Below the pieces are notes generated by a model. It was not told where the DNA came from, searched no databases, and saw nothing but the letters and a program-made list of their open reading frames with translations. A program made the translations under genes and the position numbers. Positions 16,875 through 25,238 of a stretch of 64,000 nucleotides of DNA are shown in pieces (position 1 is the stretch's first letter; the number at the start of each line of letters is the position of its first letter). The DNA is from Bacteroidetes bacterium RIFCSPLOWO2_12_FULL_37_12 (GTDB lineage Bacteria; Bacteroidota; Bacteroidia; 2-12-FULL-37-12): contig MEPC01000023.1 in NCBI GenBank assembly GCA_001769655.1, positions 62,001-126,000 of the forward strand, read 5' to 3'.

Positions 16875-18878
16875 ATGATGAAAAAACCTATTATTTTATT
16901 TTTTGTATGTAGTTGTTTTAATTTAACAATTATGTGTTCTGTCTCTTTTGCACAATTGTACAAAATTGATTCCTTGAAGGAAATTATAATTAAGGTTAAT
17001 AATGATACGGATAAAGTTTTTTTGTTAAACAAATTAAGTAGACAATACAAAATGATAAATCAATTTGATAGTAGTATCCATTATGCTAAAATAGCTTTAT
17101 TATTAGCCCAAAAAATATCTTTTAATAGAGGATATATTCAATCTTTCACAAATTTAGGAACAATTTACCAGCAAAAAGGAAATTTTTTAAAGGCGTACGA
17201 GTATTTCTTTGCGGGTTTAAAAGTAGCTGAGAAAATAAATAATAAAAAGGAGATTTCCACTTATTATTTTTTGCTTGGAGGATTATTTGCCGCTCAAAAC
17301 AACTATGATAAAGCGCTTGATTATTTCCACAATACATTACAGCTACTCAAAGAATTGGGTGACAAAAAGAGAATGGCGACTATCTACAGGCAGATTGGTA
17401 ATTGTTATGTTGAAAAGCATGAATATGCTTTGGCACTGGAAAATCAACAGTTATCAATAAAAATAGCTAAGGAAATTAATGATAATCTCTGTGTAGGTCT
17501 GTCCTATAACGAAATCGGGATTATAAATAAAGAGTTAAAAAATTATGATGAAGCATTAAAATATTATTTTTTAGCAATAGAAACACTTGAAGATGAAAAT
17601 GAAAAATATGGTCTGGCGGCAACCTATGGTAATATTGGTGGAATATATCTTTATAAAAAGAATTATACACAAGCTATTTATTATACTTCCAAAAGTTTAA
17701 AAGGTTTAATGGAATTAGGATTAAAAGATGGAATTATTTTAGCCCATAAAAGTTTAGCTAATATTTATTTAACAATTGATGATTATAAAAACGCCTATAA
17801 GCATCACCTCTTATACGCTCAAGTAAAAGATTCCCTTTTCAACGAAAATTCCTCCAAACAAATCACCGAGATGCAAACCAAATACGAAACCGAAAAAAAA
17901 GAACAACAAATAAAATTACTCAATAAAGACAAAGAAATACAAATCAAAGATTTAGCACGGCAAAAAACAATCCGCAATGCAGTAGCCGGAGGATTTATAC
18001 TTGTATTGCTATTCTCATTTTTATTGATAAACAGATTTATCTTCATTAGAAAACAAAAGAAAGTCATTGAAACGGAAAGAGAAAAATCAGAAAAACTACT
18101 TTTGAATATTTTACCTATGGAAACTGCTGAAGAATTAAAACTCACAGGAAAAGCATTGCCAAAATATTACGAACAAGTAACCGTTATGTTCACCGATTTC
18201 AAGGGCTTTACTCAAATAGCTGAAAAAATGAGTGCCGAAGAATTAGTCAGCGAATTAGATTTTATTTTCAAAAAGTTTGATGAAATCATTTCTAAATATC
18301 CCATTGAGAAAATTAAAACGATTGGTGACAGTTATATGTGTGCAGGGGGGGTGCCTGTTGCGAATACAACGAATCCGGTTGATTTGGTGATGGCTGGGTT
18401 GGAGATTTGTGAATGGATGAAGGGGAGAGCGGGAGAAGGGGAGAAAGGGGGAAAGGGGGAAAGTGAGAAGGGGGGATGGGGAGAAAAGATGAATTTGAAA
18501 AAAGAAGAACCGGAAAATAAACAAAGAGGAGAATATGAGAGTGAGAGCCGTCTCCCTTTCTCCCCTTCTTCCTTTCCCCTTTTCCAAGTCCGCATCGGCA
18601 TCCATACCGGCAGTATTATAGCAGGAGTAGTTGGTGACAAAAAATTTGCCTACGATATTTGGGGTGACACGGTGAATACGGCGAGCCGAATGGAGAGCAG
18701 TGGGGTGGCGGGGAAGGTAAATATTTCTGGGGAGACGTATAAATTATTGATAGATTCGAAAAATATTTTGCCATTACAATTCACCTTTAGAGGAGAAATT
18801 GAAGCAAAGAACAAAGGGAAAATCGAAATGTATTTTGTGGAAAATTCCATCCCCTACCCCCGCCAGCGGGGGATATGA
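16875..18878 (+). CDS. TPR-adenylate cyclase (third paralog)
   Basis: 667 residues. The signal peptide (about 1-26, ending SVSFAQ) is different from those of the other two paralogs and carries no copy of the shared repeat. Next come about seven divergent TPR units (about 60-310), a coiled coil, one transmembrane helix (about 374-396) and a class III cyclase domain with D441 (VMFTDFKGFT) and D485 (TIGDSYM), Lys in EKIKTIG, Asp in AYDIWGDT and TVNTASRM. The sensor half has diverged while the coiled coil, membrane helix and catalytic half stay nearly identical to its neighbours, which suggests sensor swapping or gene conversion of the 3' half. The palindromic insert lies at 18448-18579. The last nine residues come from a repeat (PYPRQRGI). 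Confidence 0.9.
   Translation: MMKKPIILFFVCSCFNLTIMCSVSFAQLYKIDSLKEIIIKVNNDTDKVFLLNKLSRQYKMINQFDSSIHYAKIALLLAQKISFNRGYIQSFTNLGTIYQQKGNFLKAYEYFFAGLKVAEKINNKKEISTYYFLLGGLFAAQNNYDKALDYFHNTLQLLKELGDKKRMATIYRQIGNCYVEKHEYALALENQQLSIKIAKEINDNLCVGLSYNEIGIINKELKNYDEALKYYFLAIETLEDENEKYGLAATYGNIGGIYLYKKNYTQAIYYTSKSLKGLMELGLKDGIILAHKSLANIYLTIDDYKNAYKHHLLYAQVKDSLFNENSSKQITEMQTKYETEKKEQQIKLLNKDKEIQIKDLARQKTIRNAVAGGFILVLLFSFLLINRFIFIRKQKKVIETEREKSEKLLLNILPMETAEELKLTGKALPKYYEQVTVMFTDFKGFTQIAEKMSAEELVSELDFIFKKFDEIISKYPIEKIKTIGDSYMCAGGVPVANTTNPVDLVMAGLEICEWMKGRAGEGEKGGKGESEKGGWGEKMNLKKEEPENKQRGEYESESRLPFSPSSFPLFQVRIGIHTGSIIAGVVGDKKFAYDIWGDTVNTASRMESSGVAGKVNISGETYKLLIDSKNILPLQFTFRGEIEAKNKGKIEMYFVENSIPYPRQRGI
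18448..18579 (+). repeat. In-frame palindromic insert in cyclase 3
   Basis: Arms at 18448-18475 and 18552-18579, complementary with about four mismatches, same loop length as in the other two cyclases. Confidence 0.85.
18857..18872. terminator. CCCCCGC hairpin overlapping the cyclase 3 stop
   Basis: Perfect 7-bp stem CCCCCGC / GCGGGGG with a CA loop at the 3' end of the third cyclase gene; a related GTCAGCGGGGG follows at 18891. No T run follows, so it may be a dispersed repeat rather than an intrinsic terminator. Confidence 0.4.
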
Positions 18879-18953
18879 CGAGCGATGTGCCGTCAGCGGG
18901 GGACATGACACTCCTGATATTATCAGGCAAAACAAAGAACTTCCATATTCAAT

Positions 18954-18988
18954 CGTAAATCGTATATCGTAAATCGTAAATCGTAAAT
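18954..18988. repeat. CGTAAAT heptamer tandem repeat
   Basis: Five units of CGTAAAT (one reads CGTATAT) immediately upstream of the tadA start codon. Confidence 0.65.
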
Positions 18989-18992
18989 AACA

Positions 18993-19424
18993 ATGACTCA
19001 CGAACAATACATATCAGAGGCATTGAAAGAAGCCCAAAATGCACTCTCAAAAAATGAGGTTCCTGTAGGATGCGTGGTGGTTTGCAATAATAAAATTATC
19101 GGTCGGGGATGCAACCAGACCGAAATGCTTCACGATGCCACTGCTCATGCAGAAATGATAGCGATAACATCTGCCATGTCATTTCTTGGTAGCAAGTACC
19201 TAACGGATTGCGCGCTTTATGTGACACTCGAACCATGCGTCATGTGCGCTGGAGCTATTCGCTGGGCGCAAATCAAAACACTGGTGTATAGTGCCACTGA
19301 TGAAAAATTGGGCTATCGGTTATTTTCAGAAAAAATTTTACATCCAAAAACAGAAGTTATTAAAGGAATTATGGCAGAAGAGGCAAGGAAATTGTTGAAA
19401 GAGTTTTTTAAGAAAAAGAGGTAG
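18993..19424 (+). CDS. tadA: tRNA adenosine(34) deaminase / nucleoside deaminase
   Basis: 143 residues, usual TadA length. The zinc-dependent deaminase motifs are intact: H52-A-E54 (AHAEM) and P-C82-V-M-C85 (LEPCVMCAGAIRWA). TadA converts A34 to inosine in tRNA-Arg(ACG). Close relatives such as guanine deaminase share these motifs, so the assignment rests on length and the overall CAGAIRWAQIKTLVYSA match. The start at 18993 follows a CGTAAAT repeat tract. The gene is convergent with the T9SS protein at 19433. Confidence 0.9.
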   Translation: MTHEQYISEALKEAQNALSKNEVPVGCVVVCNNKIIGRGCNQTEMLHDATAHAEMIAITSAMSFLGSKYLTDCALYVTLEPCVMCAGAIRWAQIKTLVYSATDEKLGYRLFSEKILHPKTEVIKGIMAEEARKLLKEFFKKKR

Positions 19425-19432
19425 AATTAGGG

Positions 19433-21577
19433 CTAATCTTTTTCCTCATCCTCCTCTTCTTCCTCATCCTCTGATTTTTTATGTTTTGATTTCGTGGAAT
19501 CTGTCTTAGTAGAAAGCCGCATGAATTTACCACTGATTTTATTTAGGTTAAAACTGATGGTGTAAGCATACGTGCCGGAAGCAAGATTATCATCCGAAAT
19601 TTCAAGGATTGAACTTCCTGCTTCCATCTCCTGTTCAACTTCTTTCACCATCTGTCCCATCATATTATACACCTGAACAGTAACCTTTCCATCTGCCGGC
19701 AAAGTAATATTTACTTTAGTAGTGCCACTTCCAGCGGCGGGATTTGGATATGCTTTTGATACTTCCATCTGTCCCACCTCAGTTTCATTCACTACATCAA
19801 TAACTTTTGAATACCGCATATTACCCGCATTATCTTCCTGCTTCAAACGGTAATAATATACATTGACATTTTTTGGACTTAAATCAGTATAGGAATAAGA
19901 ATTAACTTTTGAACTTGTACCTGTACCCTTTATAAAACCAAGGTCCTGATATTCTTTTCCATTGGAAGAAATCTGCGCTGTAAATCCTTTATTGTTTTTT
20001 TCCGAGGCAGTTTTCCATTCAAGAACCACTTTTCCTGAATTGAATTTTCCTGTAAATTCAACGAGTTCAACGGGTAGTGCAGAAGAACTGGCACCTGTAA
20101 AATCATGACCGAGCGGAATAGAACCAAGTCCACCGCTTGTGGATAAGGTATTGGTTCCTGTAACTGCAAGATTAAACCCCGTCCAGGAAGTGCCATTCCA
20201 CCGGCGTGTCACTATTGCCGCTTCATTATTAATGACATCGGCATCTGTATAATTATAACTTACGTTGTGATTATTAGCTGAAGTGCAACCACTAGAATTA
20301 ACCCTCCAATATCTGGAAGTGTAACTGGAAGTTGGGTCTCCTACACCCGCTAAATTTGTATGAGTGGCATCAGCAACTGCAAGTGTTAAATAAGTACATC
20401 CGTTTACACTCGCTAATTGATAAGTAAAAGGAGAAAATTCATTATCATCGCCAACCGGAAATGCAAACGTCATGACACCGGAAATATTTTTTTGAAAAAC
20501 ACCACCGTTTGAAAGAGTGGCATCCACATAACTGTTTTGAGACGCACCAGTGACAGTACCATTTCCGGCAATAATAAGATTTTGTGAACCTAATTGTAAA
20601 ACTCCATCTGAAAAAGTCAATGTTCCATTAATAGTGGCACCGCCTCCTTCATTATTTTCAAGTGCAAGCTGAGGCGCTGTTGCAAAAGAATTTGCCAGAG
20701 TTACATCCATGTAAGTGATCGCATCTGTTCCCGCTCCACCGGATTCAGCAAAACTTTGCCGGGCACTTCCGTCATAATACATACTTGTTCCTGTTTTAAA
20801 TTCAAGGTACCCGTAATTATTTGGAGAGGCACTTCTTGTAAGGTCTCCTGCCAGATATAGTTTAGAACTGTTATCAAATGACATCATGGATTTTGACTGA
20901 GCGGTAGCAACAAATATCAGATCGCCATTCAAATTTACTATGCTGGAATTCATTGCATTAAAATCAATATCTTCGGTACCAGCCGAATAGTCAAGAGTTA
21001 AATCCCCGTTTACAATAAGTTGTCCATTGTCTTTTAATTCCACATCAATATCTTTTGAACCCCCGTCATAATTAAGCGTCATGTTTCCATTCACTGTTAA
21101 TATTCCATCGTCATCTATTTTTATTTCAATTTCCTTTGACCCTCCTGCCCGGGTTGCCAGAAGAAACCCTCCAATAGTTAAATCACCCGCGGTGCCACCC
21201 ACATTTTTTAAGTGAAGGTGTACTTTCTTAGAACCACCGTTTGCATCCAAGGTGACATTACCTGAAACGGAAAGCAAATTGCTGTTTTCTATATCAAGCT
21301 TTGAATCATTACCTCCATCTCCATACATATATATATCAGCACAAGCGGCGGCTCCTGCATTAACATCAATATCATGTCCTTTTATTCTTGCAATATCGCC
21401 TGCAACAGGATGGCTAGCGGCGGCACTCCCTCCATACGTTACGGTTGACCAGGAGGAATTGGTGTTCCAGTCCCCATTAGCTCTGGAATAATATGTTGTT
21501 GCGGCAAATAGATTGCTATATATTCCTATGAAAGCAATATATACTAATGCGGTACGGATAATAAATTTTGTTTTCAT
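19433..21577 (-). CDS. T9SS-secreted beta-rich surface protein with acidic C-terminal tail
   Basis: 714 residues. Signal peptide (about 1-26, ending LFAA); a long passenger (about 27-500) built of short Gly/Asp-rich strands (DGGSKDIDVELKDNGQL-like), consistent with a beta-helix; an Fn3-like segment LPVELVEFTGKF (about 502-600) common just before T9SS tails; and the type A sorting domain (AYPNPAAG...TKVNITLPADGKV...YNMMGQMV) at about 620-690. Normally the sorting domain ends the protein. Here a roughly 28-residue tail rich in Asp/Glu/Lys follows GKFMRLSTK. No enzyme motif is visible; an adhesin role is plausible only. The gene at 21646 has the same design. Confidence 0.8.
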   Translation of the reverse strand: MKTKFIIRTALVYIAFIGIYSNLFAATTYYSRANGDWNTNSSWSTVTYGGSAAASHPVAGDIARIKGHDIDVNAGAAACADIYMYGDGGNDSKLDIENSNLLSVSGNVTLDANGGSKKVHLHLKNVGGTAGDLTIGGFLLATRAGGSKEIEIKIDDDGILTVNGNMTLNYDGGSKDIDVELKDNGQLIVNGDLTLDYSAGTEDIDFNAMNSSIVNLNGDLIFVATAQSKSMMSFDNSSKLYLAGDLTRSASPNNYGYLEFKTGTSMYYDGSARQSFAESGGAGTDAITYMDVTLANSFATAPQLALENNEGGGATINGTLTFSDGVLQLGSQNLIIAGNGTVTGASQNSYVDATLSNGGVFQKNISGVMTFAFPVGDDNEFSPFTYQLASVNGCTYLTLAVADATHTNLAGVGDPTSSYTSRYWRVNSSGCTSANNHNVSYNYTDADVINNEAAIVTRRWNGTSWTGFNLAVTGTNTLSTSGGLGSIPLGHDFTGASSSALPVELVEFTGKFNSGKVVLEWKTASEKNNKGFTAQISSNGKEYQDLGFIKGTGTSSKVNSYSYTDLSPKNVNVYYYRLKQEDNAGNMRYSKVIDVVNETEVGQMEVSKAYPNPAAGSGTTKVNITLPADGKVTVQVYNMMGQMVKEVEQEMEAGSSILEISDDNLASGTYAYTISFNLNKISGKFMRLSTKTDSTKSKHKKSEDEEEEEDEEKD

Positions 21578-21583
21578 GTTATA

Positions 21584-21639
21584 TTTTCTATTTTCTATTT
21601 TCTATTTTCTATTTTCTATTTTCTATTTTCTATTTTCTA
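21584..21639. repeat. TTTTCTA heptamer tandem repeat (8 units)
   Basis: Eight consecutive copies of TTTTCTA filling the short gap between the two T9SS genes. A shorter version is at 44908-44945. Confidence 0.8.
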
Positions 21640-21645
21640 TTTGCT

Positions 21646-23307
21646 CTATTTATCCACATTCACATCCAAACTATCTGTCTTCTCCATCTCCGGTTTTTTG
21701 CTTAAGCGTGTAAATTTACCAGAAATTGATTTCAAATTAAATTTTATGGAATACACATAATTGCCGGATGCCAACCCATCGGTTGGGATTTCAAGCACCG
21801 AAATTCCTGCTAACATATCTTGATCCACTTGTTTTACTAATTGGCCTGTCATGCTGTAAATCATGATGGACACCTTTCCATCGCTTGGAAGTGTAATATT
21901 TACTTTCGTGGAAGAGGCGCCTGGTGCCACCGGATTAGGATAAACGGAAGATACTTCCATCTCACCCATCTCCACATCGTTAGTGACACTTATGGTGTTT
22001 GAAAATTTTGAACTGCCATCGGCATCTGTTTGTTTCAGACGATAATAATAAGTTTGAATGGATTTGGCAGAAATATCAGTATAAGAGTATGAAGAAGTTT
22101 TTTTTGAGTTTCCTTTAGCAGGAACTGAACCAAGGTCTATAAATTTTTTATTATCAGTAGATTGTTGGATCGTAAAATTTTTTGAATTTTTTTCACTTGC
22201 CGTTTTCCATTCTAATGAAACCTTTCCATTATCGTATTTTCCGGTAAAACTTGTCAACTCAACAGGTAGGGGAGATGCGGCATCAATGGAGCCAAACGTC
22301 CATCCGCTTTTTATGGAGGCATTGGCAGTATTAAATTCCACATAATTACCTGCCGGGCTTGCGGTTTGCTGAGTTTCTGCCTGTGCAATATCCCAGGTGT
22401 CATCAGAAGTGAGATCGTAGTCGGCAATTCTCAGGTCATTCTCATCCAGACCGACAGGCATATCTCCATCTGCATAATATAATCGTTTAAAAACATTCGC
22501 ACCGCTTTTTAAATGTTCCCAATAATATTTTTTAAAAACACCCCCGGGTAAACTTCCGGCATCATAATCGGTATAGTCAGGAGTAGTTAAATTAAAAAAT
22601 TGAATTGAATTTTCGTTATCTGCGGTTTCACCACCTGATTCTATTTTAATTCCTACCATTCTTGCTTTGCTCCCATCACCCACAGGAAAATAGTGCCATC
22701 CGTTTGATTTTTTAATAAATCGTACCACTTTCCCATCCACAAAAGAGGAATTGCTGTTTGAAATGTATGTTTTAACTGCGTGGGATTTCATCTGGAGTTC
22801 GAAACCAGCGGCTATGGTTAATATGCCATCGGTTAATACCAACACAATACTATCGGCTGGAACTGCATCATCCAAATCCAATGTATGACCAGAAAAAGCG
22901 CCATTGGCTCTGTTTAGTGTTAGTTTTTTTAAATTAATTATGTTTGCCGGAAAAGTAAATAATGCTCCTGCTCCTGCTATGTTTAGTGAAGAAGCCGAGG
23001 TTGAAAAAAAATTATCGGGAGCAGTGCCACTTAAATCACCATTCACCGTTAACTCGAAATTACCTAAATTCAAACTCCCCCCGTTAATAATTATATCATC
23101 CACAGTGCCATCAGCGGTTAACGTAATCGTATGAGTAATGGTAATATTATCATCTGCATCAGGTGTTCCTACCCCTGACCATGTATTGTCATCATTGAAA
23201 TCGCCATTTTGCACACTGGAAAAATCAGTGGAAAATAGTGGCAATGTGTAAAACAGAAGTCCCGTTAAAAGTAATTTTTTTAACGTTCTATAGGAAAGTT
23301 CTTTCAT
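21646..23307 (-). CDS. T9SS-secreted surface protein
   Basis: 553 residues. Signal peptide, then SVQNGDFNDDNTWSGVGTPD (a motif often opening T9SS surface proteins), beta-rich passenger, the LPVELTSFTGKYDNGKV Fn3-like segment, and a type A sorting domain (VYPNPVAPG...TKVNITLPSDGKV...YSMTGQLV). The C-terminus continues past GKFTRLSKK with a short charged tail. It is a shorter relative of the protein at 19433 and lies 68 bp upstream of it on the same strand, the gap being only TTTTCTA repeats, so the two are probably cotranscribed. No catalytic motif was seen. Confidence 0.8.
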   Translation of the reverse strand: MKELSYRTLKKLLLTGLLFYTLPLFSTDFSSVQNGDFNDDNTWSGVGTPDADDNITITHTITLTADGTVDDIIINGGSLNLGNFELTVNGDLSGTAPDNFFSTSASSLNIAGAGALFTFPANIINLKKLTLNRANGAFSGHTLDLDDAVPADSIVLVLTDGILTIAAGFELQMKSHAVKTYISNSNSSFVDGKVVRFIKKSNGWHYFPVGDGSKARMVGIKIESGGETADNENSIQFFNLTTPDYTDYDAGSLPGGVFKKYYWEHLKSGANVFKRLYYADGDMPVGLDENDLRIADYDLTSDDTWDIAQAETQQTASPAGNYVEFNTANASIKSGWTFGSIDAASPLPVELTSFTGKYDNGKVSLEWKTASEKNSKNFTIQQSTDNKKFIDLGSVPAKGNSKKTSSYSYTDISAKSIQTYYYRLKQTDADGSSKFSNTISVTNDVEMGEMEVSSVYPNPVAPGASSTKVNITLPSDGKVSIMIYSMTGQLVKQVDQDMLAGISVLEIPTDGLASGNYVYSIKFNLKSISGKFTRLSKKPEMEKTDSLDVNVDK

Positions 23308-23406
23308 TTTTTGTATATTTGAAATCGATTAAGTTTGCAAAATCCCCGTTAAGTTATGTAAAATAAATGAGATTTCAAAATTTTTTCATTTTTTTTGCTT
23401 TTGATT

Positions 23407-23490
23407 AACCATTTCAACCATTTAACCATTTAACTATATAATCATAAAAGGGATAAAAAACATATCGAAACGTCACGGCGCACCGTGACG
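23407..23490. repeat. AACCATTT repeats and a GTCACGG hairpin
   Basis: About four AACCATTT-type units at 23407-23440, then a perfect 8-bp hairpin CGTCACGG / CCGTGACG with a 4-nt loop at 23471-23490, related to the palindromes at 1751 and 47710. The rest of the 250-bp gap (23308-23558) is A+T-rich with no gene. Confidence 0.6.
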
Positions 23491-23558
23491 TTACATTAAG
23501 AATTATCGTAAAAAAATGTATTATATCATAACCGGTGCAGATTAAATTTTAATTAAAA

Positions 23559-25058
23559 ATGTTTTTATTATTTTTTTTCTTTATTAATAACGCTTTAAGT
23601 CAGGAACTTACCCCTGTTGAAATCTATAAGCAGGTCAATCCTGCGGTTGTTACTATTTTTAATATCGGATTTAATGGGAAAACCCTTCAACAGGGAAGCG
23701 GTGTGGTATTAAATAAAGAGGGATGGATTGTCACTAATTTTCATGTATTCAATGGGGGAGAGGGTATGATGGTAAAACATGGGGATAGGTTACTGCCAAA
23801 TGCTGACATTATTGGGGTTGACGAGGGAATGGACCTGATGTTATTAAAAGTACTGCCTAAATATTTTTCTAATGTCAAATTAGGAAATTCCGATTCTTTA
23901 ATTGTGGGACAAAAAGTATATGCCATTGGTTCTCCGTTAGGATATGAAAATACCATGTCGGCGGGCTTAGTCAGTGGATTAAGAGCAGTCGATGAAAGAG
24001 GCACCAATCACATCCAGATTACTGCTCCCATTTCGGCTGGCTCCAGCGGAGGAGCCGTTGTAAATGAAAAAGGAGAGCTGATAGGTGTCACTACCAAGAC
24101 CATTGAAGGTTCACAAAATCTGAATTTTGCCATTGCTGTCAACGAGATAATCAAAATTGATAAGGTGGATTATCAGGATAAAATTAAGGTAGATGCTTAT
24201 AATTTTTATTGGAAAGGACGTTCAGCATATAATGCCGGAAATATGAAAATTGCCTTGAGTTATTATCAGAAGGTAATCGAATTAGAGCCGAAAAATATAA
24301 ATGCGTATTTCGGTTTGGCTAATACCTACATGAAAAATAATGAATATCTTACAGCTATCACTCATCTCGAAAGCGCCATAGCTCTCGATTCCAATCAAAC
24401 AGGACTTTACAATAATCTCGCGCTTTGCTATGAGCAATTAGGTTTGTTTAAAAATGCGATTACTTCTTATCAGAGGGCATTAGAAATAGATCCAAAAGAT
24501 CCGGAGGTTTACAGCAATATTGGAATCATTTATGCCGAACAGTTTCAGGAATTCAATACTGCTATTGATTATTATATAAAATCGTTGGAACTAGACCCCA
24601 ATTATGATAAGGCGCTTTTAAATATCGGAGATGCTTATTTTAACAGGCATGAATATAAGAACGCCATTGAAGTCCTTGAAAGAGCCGTTAAGATTAATCC
24701 GGACGAACCCTACACGTTTTCAAATTTAGCCGCTTGTTATTACAAAATGGGGGATTACCGGAATGCCATCCGATATTGCAAAAAATCTCTACGTCTCGAC
24801 GGCAATGATGAATATACACTGCATTATCTTGGCGACTTGAATTTTAAAATTGATGACTTCACCGAAGCGCTTGAGAATTATAGAAAAGTTATTTTTATAA
24901 ACCCACAGAATGCATTGGTTTATTATTTTATAGGCGAATGTTATAGAAATGTTGGAAATAAAACATTATTCAAAAAATATCTCAACAAGGCATTGGAACT
25001 GGATAAATCCTTGGCAGATAAAACTAAAAGGAAGTTAATGATTGATCATGTGGAGTGA
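23559..25058 (+). CDS. Trypsin-like serine protease fused to TPR repeats
   Basis: 499 residues. Short signal peptide (ends ALSQ), then a chymotrypsin-fold protease of the Deg/HtrA type (about 17-205) with catalytic H62 (VTNFHVF), D92 (MDLMLL) and S163 (GSSGGAV). There is no PDZ domain. Instead, about eight TPR units run from about 215 to 499 (YFGLANTYMKNNEY, YNNLALCYEQLG, YSNIGIIYAEQ). The TPR part probably recruits substrates or partners in the periplasm (inferred). It starts after a 250-bp gap, is transcribed divergently from the T9SS pair, and is followed by repeats. Confidence 0.88.
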   Translation: MFLLFFFFINNALSQELTPVEIYKQVNPAVVTIFNIGFNGKTLQQGSGVVLNKEGWIVTNFHVFNGGEGMMVKHGDRLLPNADIIGVDEGMDLMLLKVLPKYFSNVKLGNSDSLIVGQKVYAIGSPLGYENTMSAGLVSGLRAVDERGTNHIQITAPISAGSSGGAVVNEKGELIGVTTKTIEGSQNLNFAIAVNEIIKIDKVDYQDKIKVDAYNFYWKGRSAYNAGNMKIALSYYQKVIELEPKNINAYFGLANTYMKNNEYLTAITHLESAIALDSNQTGLYNNLALCYEQLGLFKNAITSYQRALEIDPKDPEVYSNIGIIYAEQFQEFNTAIDYYIKSLELDPNYDKALLNIGDAYFNRHEYKNAIEVLERAVKINPDEPYTFSNLAACYYKMGDYRNAIRYCKKSLRLDGNDEYTLHYLGDLNFKIDDFTEALENYRKVIFINPQNALVYYFIGECYRNVGNKTLFKKYLNKALELDKSLADKTKRKLMIDHVE

Positions 25059-25102
25059 GGGGCGTATTATACCAATCTTAAATAGGTTGGGGAAACCACA
25101 CA

Positions 25103-25201
25103 TAGTTTCAAGTTTCAAGTTTTAAGTTTTAAGTTTCAAGTTATGATAAAACTTTATTATATGTGAAAATCTTTTTCTAATGGTAACTTGAAACTTGAAA
25201 C
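25103..25201. repeat. AAGTTTCAAGTTT repeats, inverted copies
   Basis: Four or five AAGTTT(C/T)A units at 25103-25143 and the inverted form AACTTGAAACTTGAAAC at 25184-25201; together they can form a hairpin between the convergent genes 23559 and 25239. Confidence 0.55.
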
Positions 25202-25238
25202 AATTTTCACAAAACTTTAACTGATGGGTATAACTATC

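Noticed and set aside
19433-21577. G8 or autotransporter domain in the T9SS passenger
   Set aside because: Only short Gly/Asp-rich strands are visible; the pattern is too general to name a domain.
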